A stretch of 24,227 nt of DNA from a virus, in the IMG/VR virus record IMGVR_UViG_3300046642_000521, positions 1 through 24,227 of that record. One strand, given 5' to 3'. Under the pieces are notes generated by a model. It had not been told where the DNA came from. It did not search any database and worked only from the letters and a program-made list of their open reading frames with translations. The number at the start of each line of letters is the position of its first letter. The first letter of the stretch is position 1. This document shows, piece after piece, positions 21,414 through 24,227 of the stretch. The position numbers were made by a program, and so were the translations under genes.

Positions 21414-21472
21414 GTGGCGTTGTCGGTCAGGGAAGCGTGGAGCCTCTCAAACTTAAACGACCCAGTGCGGGG
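21399..21472 (-). promoter_or_regulatory. Leader with alternative pairing partner for the terminator stem
   Basis: CCCCGCAC (21400-21407) is exactly complementary to GTGCGGGG (21465-21472), 57 bases apart. On the minus-strand transcript the upstream arm (from 21472) could pair with the 3' arm of the terminator (21399-21406), competing with the short ACCCCG/CGGGGT stem. Both pairings end near the same T run, so the competition could either strengthen or weaken termination. The remaining 121-base gap (21382-21502) holds no gene that I can see. Confidence 0.5.
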
Positions 21473-21502
21473 ATAACGAGGCGGTTAGTAAGGGACACCT
21501 CG

Positions 21503-22288
21503 CTATGCTTTTGCTACATCCCAAGCGGATTTCTTGCGCCGCTTGTTGGCGCCGCGCATCGCAAAGAACGCGCCGCCGATCGCACTACCAAACATAAGGA
21601 TTGCGCTTGGCAGTGGCGTAGTATCCACGAGCTGTGGCGTAACAACGAGATCATTAGAGGCCGCTGTGCCGACGAAGGCACCAGGATTTGGGCCACTGAG
21701 TTCTTCAAAGAACCCGACAATGACAGATCCTGCCGGAAGGTTCGCACCAAACAAGAACTCATTGAGCAACGTCGATCCACCACCCTGACCATCGAGCGTG
21801 ATGTTGGGAATGGTGATCTTGAAGCCTTCGTAGTTGCCGGTGAAGCCTGGATCTTGCAGCGGAGTACCAACTGACAAGTTTGCAAAGTTGTCTGTCGGTG
21901 AGTAGCTGCCGGCATTCGGCAGACCGAGATACGTTGCGATGCTGGCGCCGTCAGCGGCGTTGAGCAGGGCAGCGATCTTGAGCGCCAGTAGCAAGCTGCC
22001 GCCATTGTCGGTTAGACCTGGCAGCACGAACGTAGGCAAGTTGATCTCATTGGTTGGCACGAACACGCCAATGGTGAGATTGCCTGTTGCAGGTCCAGGT
22101 GCAATCTTCCACCCGAAACCAAGGTTCGACAGCGGCGTAAAGGTGCCGTTGTCGTTTTGAGCGCAGCCACCCGATGTGCCGGTGCAGGAATAGCTGATCA
22201 ACGGGTCGAGCGGGTCGAAGGTGTCAGCTTTCGCCACCCCCATCCCCGCTAGCAGGACTGCTCCTGCCAATAGCCAAAGTCTTCGCAT
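21503..22288 (-). CDS. Secreted protein with PEP-CTERM-like (VPLPA-type) sorting tail (261 aa)
   Basis: The ATG at 22288 has AGGAGAG upstream. A classical signal peptide is present: RRLWLLAGAVLLAGMGVAKA with cleavage likely after AKA near residue 21. The mature part is Gly/Asn/Ser/Leu-rich and beta-rich with two cysteines (SYSCTGTSGGC). The C-terminus reads TPLPSAILMFGSAIGGAFFA followed by MRGANKRRKK: a Pro-Leu-Pro motif, a hydrophobic helix and a basic cluster, the tripartite sorting signal recognised by exosortase-type systems (VPLPA variant), followed by about 10 extra residues. The substrate would be anchored or exported at the host envelope by host machinery. It is clearly not virion-like, so it looks like a 'moron' carried for host benefit or surface modification. 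The sorting signal is read by eye. Confidence 0.75.
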   Translation of the reverse strand: MRRLWLLAGAVLLAGMGVAKADTFDPLDPLISYSCTGTSGGCAQNDNGTFTPLSNLGFGWKIAPGPATGNLTIGVFVPTNEINLPTFVLPGLTDNGGSLLLALKIAALLNAADGASIATYLGLPNAGSYSPTDNFANLSVGTPLQDPGFTGNYEGFKITIPNITLDGQGGGSTLLNEFLFGANLPAGSVIVGFFEELSGPNPGAFVGTAASNDLVVTPQLVDTTPLPSAILMFGSAIGGAFFAMRGANKRRKKSAWDVAKA

Positions 22289-22315
22289 GTGGCTCTCCTG
22301 TGATGGTGCGATTTA

Positions 22316-22876
22316 TTACGGCTCGCCCCTCGCCGGTAACGACGATACCACACGCTCCTGCCACGGAATGAACGGATGTGGATCTACGTCGAAATCAAAA
22401 ACTGGCGGCCAATCCAGCATGGGATCCGGCCGTAACATATTGTCAGAGCTGCCGTTGCCCTGCATCAATGACGGGTAGGCGACAGTCGGCCCTTCCGGCA
22501 TGTCGATCGACGGCGCCGGCGGCGGCAGGCGATCGCCTTTAGGCGCCGCTGGGTGGCGCATGGTGTTCTGTCCTGGTCGATCGTCCCAGCATCGATGTGC
22601 AGTGTGCCAGTACAACCAACGGCCTGGGTAAGCAGCTCGAGCCTGCTCTTGCGTCAGGCAGCGGCGATCGACATCGGCACCGACCGCTACCTTGATCAGA
22701 GAGAACACGCCGATGATCACAGAAATAGCTAGCACCGCAAACAACAGCCGGCGCCAGATCGCAGCGGCATTGTTTTGTGCCTCTTGATAGCAGATGCAGT
22801 CGCGCGGCCATGTCCCCTTCTGGTAGGTGGGACATGGCGCGCCTGGTGGCAGACCTGCGCAAGGGCGTTTGATCAT
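22316..22876 (-). CDS. Single-pass membrane protein with Cys-rich N-terminus (186 aa)
   Basis: The ATG at 22876 follows the stop of the preceding gene directly (TGAATG). Residues 1-35 are Cys/Pro-rich (five cysteines, e.g. CICYQEAQN), residues about 42-65 are a membrane helix (LLFAVLAISVIIGVFSLIKVAV). After it comes RRCLTQEQARAAYPGRWLYW with HRCW, a short motif (C-L-T-x-x-x-A-R-A-x-x-P-G ... R-C-W) seen in many small membrane proteins of rhizobia and their phages, whose function is unknown to me. The rest is Pro-rich and disordered-looking. No lipobox is present. It lies between a coiled-coil gene and the secreted-protein gene, possibly as part of one envelope-related set. Confidence 0.7.
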   Translation of the reverse strand: MIKRPCAGLPPGAPCPTYQKGTWPRDCICYQEAQNNAAAIWRRLLFAVLAISVIIGVFSLIKVAVGADVDRRCLTQEQARAAYPGRWLYWHTAHRCWDDRPGQNTMRHPAAPKGDRLPPPAPSIDMPEGPTVAYPSLMQGNGSSDNMLRPDPMLDWPPVFDFDVDPHPFIPWQERVVSSLPARGEP

Positions 22877-23254
22877 TCAAGAACCACCAGCCTCTTTGAT
22901 CAGTGGCGCATGCTCGATGCCGAATGCGCGCAGCTGCGCCATGATCGAAATGTAGAGCGATTGATAGACCGCCAAGTTGGCGACGGCATCATCGCGCTCG
23001 TGCTGGTAAGAGGCGATGCGCGACTGCGCGGTGGATAACTCAACACGCAGACTTTCGATTTCTATCTTGTCAACCTTGGCGCCCTGCTCGAGGCGATCGA
23101 CAAACTTGCGCAGCTCGTCGCGCTCCGTCTGCAGGCGCTGGTAGCTGGCGACGTGATGTTGCACGGCATTATGCACAGCCAATTCTTCCGGCGTTGGCGG
23201 CACCACCGATGGCGGTGGGCCGTTGCTTTTTAGAGGTGCCTTAAGCGTGTTCAT
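22877..23254 (-). CDS. Coiled-coil protein (125 aa)
   Basis: The frame is open to 23317, but the ATG at 23254 has an AGGGGA site 5-6 bases before it and gives the more normal N-terminus MNTLKAPLKSNGPPPSVVPP, so it is preferred; the upstream start would add 21 residues. After a Pro-rich head, residues about 28-105 form a long coiled coil (LQTERDELRKFVDRLEQ, then KIEIESLRVELSTAQSRIAS and HERDDAVANLAVY). The end (IMAQLRAFGIEHAPLIKEA) is helical. The start overlaps the preceding 101-aa gene by 14 bases. It may scaffold or pair with the membrane protein encoded next. I do not recognise a family. Confidence 0.7.
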   Translation of the reverse strand: MNTLKAPLKSNGPPPSVVPPTPEELAVHNAVQHHVASYQRLQTERDELRKFVDRLEQGAKVDKIEIESLRVELSTAQSRIASYQHERDDAVANLAVYQSLYISIMAQLRAFGIEHAPLIKEAGGS

Positions 23255-23546
23255 TGGTATCCCCTGCGAAATCAGACAAGTTTGTGAATGTTTTGAGACT
23301 TGGATCGGCATAAGCAAAATCAGCTACACAACACAGCATTTCGCCAAGGGTTCGAGCCTCTTTCACCGACAGGCTGATATACCGAGTTTGGGCGCCAAAG
23401 GCGCCGCCTACCTTGATGGTGATCGACCGCCCTTCCTCGCAGTCTGGATCCTCTGCGTCATGCCAGACATGCACGTCCGGCCGCGACGGGGTCCGGTCCT
23501 CGATGTCACAGCTATCGGTCAATTCCAGGGTTTTATGCACTCTCAT
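23241..23546 (-). CDS. Hypothetical protein, first gene of the leftward unit (101 aa)
   Basis: Several in-frame starts exist up to 23612; the ATG at 23546 is chosen because AGGAGG lies 6 bases upstream, the best ribosome site in this unit. The N-terminal half is acidic (LELTDSCDIEDRTPSRPDVH, then DAEDPDCEEG), followed by a strand-rich part (RSITIKVGGAFGAQTRYISL) and a helix (VKEARTLGEMLCCVADFAY). Cysteines occur in a CC pair. It sits about 30 bases downstream of a possible -10 (23575-23580), so it heads the leftward operon. Function unknown. Confidence 0.7.
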   Translation of the reverse strand: MRVHKTLELTDSCDIEDRTPSRPDVHVWHDAEDPDCEEGRSITIKVGGAFGAQTRYISLSVKEARTLGEMLCCVADFAYADPSLKTFTNLSDFAGDTNEHA

Positions 23547-23568
23547 TTCAGCCTCCTGTTGTGATTTC

Positions 23569-23594
23569 ATTTGGACAATACATCTGATTTGGAC
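23569..23594. repeat. Two direct ATTTGGAC repeats in the divergent control region
   Basis: ATTTGGAC occurs at 23569-23576 and 23587-23594, 18 bases apart start to start, with flanking bases also similar (T-x-ATTTGGAC-x-A). The spacing, slightly under two helical turns, is compatible with two protein subunits binding in tandem. They cover the -35 of the possible rightward promoter and the spacer/-10 of the leftward one, so they could be an operator for both. Confidence 0.5.
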
Positions 23595-23600
23595 TAATGT
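23571..23600 (+). promoter_or_regulatory. Possible promoter for the gcrA-like gene
   Basis: TTGGAC (23571-23576), an 18-base spacer and TAATGT (23595-23600) make a moderate sigma-70-type match. Transcription would start near 23607, about 20 bases before the ATG at 23627. It faces and overlaps the leftward candidate, and the repeats lie over it. Confidence 0.4.
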
Positions 23601-23604
23601 GCAA
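23575..23604 (-). promoter_or_regulatory. Possible promoter for the leftward accessory unit
   Basis: On the minus strand TTGCAC (23604-23599), an 18-base spacer and TATTGT (23580-23575) form a moderate sigma-70-type match, placing the start about 20 bases before the ATG at 23546 and just upstream of its AGGAGG site. It overlaps the rightward candidate face to face, so only one is likely to be active at a time. Confidence 0.4.
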
Positions 23605-23626
23605 GGGCTCAATTAAGGGAGATCAC

Positions 23627-24040
23627 ATGAGTAATATCTGGACGCCCCCCGTCATCACCAGGTTTAAGGAGCTGTTGAAGCGGGGATATTACACCTATTC
23701 CGACATCGCCAAGATGCTGTCGCGTGAGTTCAGCGTTAAACTCACCAAGAACGCATGTGTCGGCAAAGGCCGGCGCCTAAGCGTGGCGCTTCGCTCGCCA
23801 CCGCGAAAGCGTGTGTACACACCACGGCGCAAGCCTGCGCCTAAGCCAGCACCACACAAACCAAAATCAAAGAAGCCCGTCGCTGGCCCCGTGCCATTGA
23901 TGGAGCTGCAGCCACATCACTGTCGTTGGCCGGTCGGTGAGCGGCCAGTATTTTTTTGCGGCGAGCAGAAAGTTGACGGCTATTCCTACTGCCCCACACA
24001 CGCAAAAATTTCCTACACCAATTGGAGGGAGCGGTTGTGA
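23627..24040 (+). CDS. gcrA: GcrA-family cell-cycle regulator homologue (137 aa)
   Basis: The ATG at 23627 with GGGAGA upstream is preferred over an in-frame ATG at 23597, which would lie in the promoter region. The N-terminus (WTPPVITRFKELLKRGY, YSDIAKMLSREF, KNACVGKGRRLSV) is the GcrA DNA-binding helical domain, parallel to the 'W-x-x-x-x-x-x-x-x-L ... S-x-x-I-A-x-x-L ... RNAVIGK-x-R-L' core. A Lys/Pro/Arg-rich linker (about 57-88) follows. The C-terminus has CRWPVGE, then FFCGE and YCPTH, the conserved C/H set (Cys99, Cys111, Cys122, His125) of GcrA. In Caulobacter GcrA binds sigma-70 RNA polymerase and prefers methylated GANTC sites. A phage copy could redirect host transcription or cell cycle. 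It overlaps the nuclease gene as GTGA. Confidence 0.85.
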   Translation: MSNIWTPPVITRFKELLKRGYYTYSDIAKMLSREFSVKLTKNACVGKGRRLSVALRSPPRKRVYTPRRKPAPKPAPHKPKSKKPVAGPVPLMELQPHHCRWPVGERPVFFCGEQKVDGYSYCPTHAKISYTNWRERL

Positions 24041-24227
24041 AGCTGCAAGAGTATCGCGACACAGTCGCTGAACACCCGATCCAGGTGCAGATCGTCAATT
24101 ACATTAAACTGCAGGGCGCGCCGAATGTGTTCGCCGTCGCCATCCCGAATGCCGGCAAGCGCAGTCCTCGACGCGGCCGCTGGATGAAAGCTGAAGGGCT
24201 CACGCCTGGTGCGGCCGACCTGTGCGT
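24037..24227 (+). CDS. VRR-NUC domain nuclease, 3' end outside window
   Basis: A GTG start at 24037 overlaps the gcrA-like stop as GTGA, with GGAGGG 7 bases upstream. The frame stays open to the window end (63 codons). Visible sequence includes EHPIQVQIVNYIKLQG, then FAVAIPNAGKRS, KAEGLTPGAADL, the pattern of small VRR-NUC (PD-(D/E)xK superfamily) phage nucleases: an E-H-x-x-Q start helix, 'aIPNgGxR', and 'lKAEGltpGxpDl' whose Asp (residue 61) is the metal-binding acid. The rest of the active site, normally a downstream E-x-K/Q, lies beyond the window. Such nucleases process DNA branches during replication or repair. Co-transcription with the regulator suggests an early/middle gene. Confidence 0.8.
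   Translation, partial: MKLQEYRDTVAEHPIQVQIVNYIKLQGAPNVFAVAIPNAGKRSPRRGRWMKAEGLTPGAADLC

Noticed and set aside
21359-22478. Several + strand frames between 21359 and 22478 (171, 84, 73 and 85 aa)
   Set aside because: They are antisense to the secreted-protein and membrane-protein genes, lack ribosome sites and show no recognisable protein pattern.
1-24227. CRISPR array, tRNA, rRNA, insertion sequence or integrase
   Set aside because: No regularly spaced repeats of CRISPR type, no cloverleaf with a convincing anticodon arm, and no transposase or recombinase motifs were seen on either strand.

Overview
The window is the structural half and an adjoining regulatory/accessory segment of a tailed phage (or prophage), most likely one with podovirus morphology that infects an alphaproteobacterium. 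There is a scaffold, a major capsid protein, an adaptor-like protein, a nozzle/hub-like protein, large ejection proteins (one with a lytic transglycosylase-like domain) and short fibre genes, but no tape measure, tail tube or sheath. The host guess comes from a GcrA-family regulator, a family confined to Alphaproteobacteria and their phages, and from a secreted protein with a PLPSA-type C-terminal sorting tail of the kind seen in Bradyrhizobium and relatives. No integrase, terminase or portal lies in the window, so lifestyle cannot be decided here.

Layout. Positions 3-3389 hold a first cluster of five adhesin/decoration-like genes, joined by TAATG or ATG overlaps: the end of a fibre-like gene, two small conserved virion-type proteins, a LamG-like protein and a 420-aa protein built from 14 repeats of about 22 residues. 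Positions 3411-7769 are the head module: a lysine-tailed small protein, a conserved 107-aa protein, scaffold, major capsid, a helix-hairpin-helix-containing protein and the adaptor. Positions 7766-16584 are the tail nozzle and internal virion (ejection) module: a beta-propeller-like nozzle protein, a GNAT-like protein, Pro/Gln-rich proteins, a Gln-rich protein ending in a peptidase S74 autoprocessing domain, the transglycosylase protein and a 457-aa ejection protein. Positions 16584-18924 are a second fibre cluster whose distal part is clearly more AT-rich. Positions 18921-20311 hold a likely lysis or envelope cassette: an anchored protein, an RlpA/expansin-like double-psi beta-barrel candidate, an InlB-B-repeat-like protein and a two-helix holin-like protein. 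The rightward unit ends at a strong bidirectional terminator at 20379-20413.

From 23546 down to 20420 eight leftward genes form a separate accessory/early unit: three small unknown genes, an AP2-like DNA-binding protein, a secreted sorting-signal protein, a membrane protein, a coiled-coil protein and a 101-aa unknown. Two of the small genes (52 aa and 59 aa) are shorter than a usual ORF cut-off. A consensus promoter carrying a palindrome lies at 21155-21183, and a terminator-like hairpin sits almost on the ribosome binding site of the AP2-like gene. A divergent control region at 23547-23626 separates this unit from the rightward gcrA-like gene, which is coupled by GTGA to a VRR-NUC nuclease gene cut by the window end.

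The genes work together as virion assembly (scaffold, capsid), DNA retention and delivery (adaptor, nozzle, ejection proteins), host recognition (two fibre clusters), probable release (18921-20311) and control or host-surface modification (leftward genes, GcrA-like protein). All functional names are read from sequence patterns alone; no database search was run.
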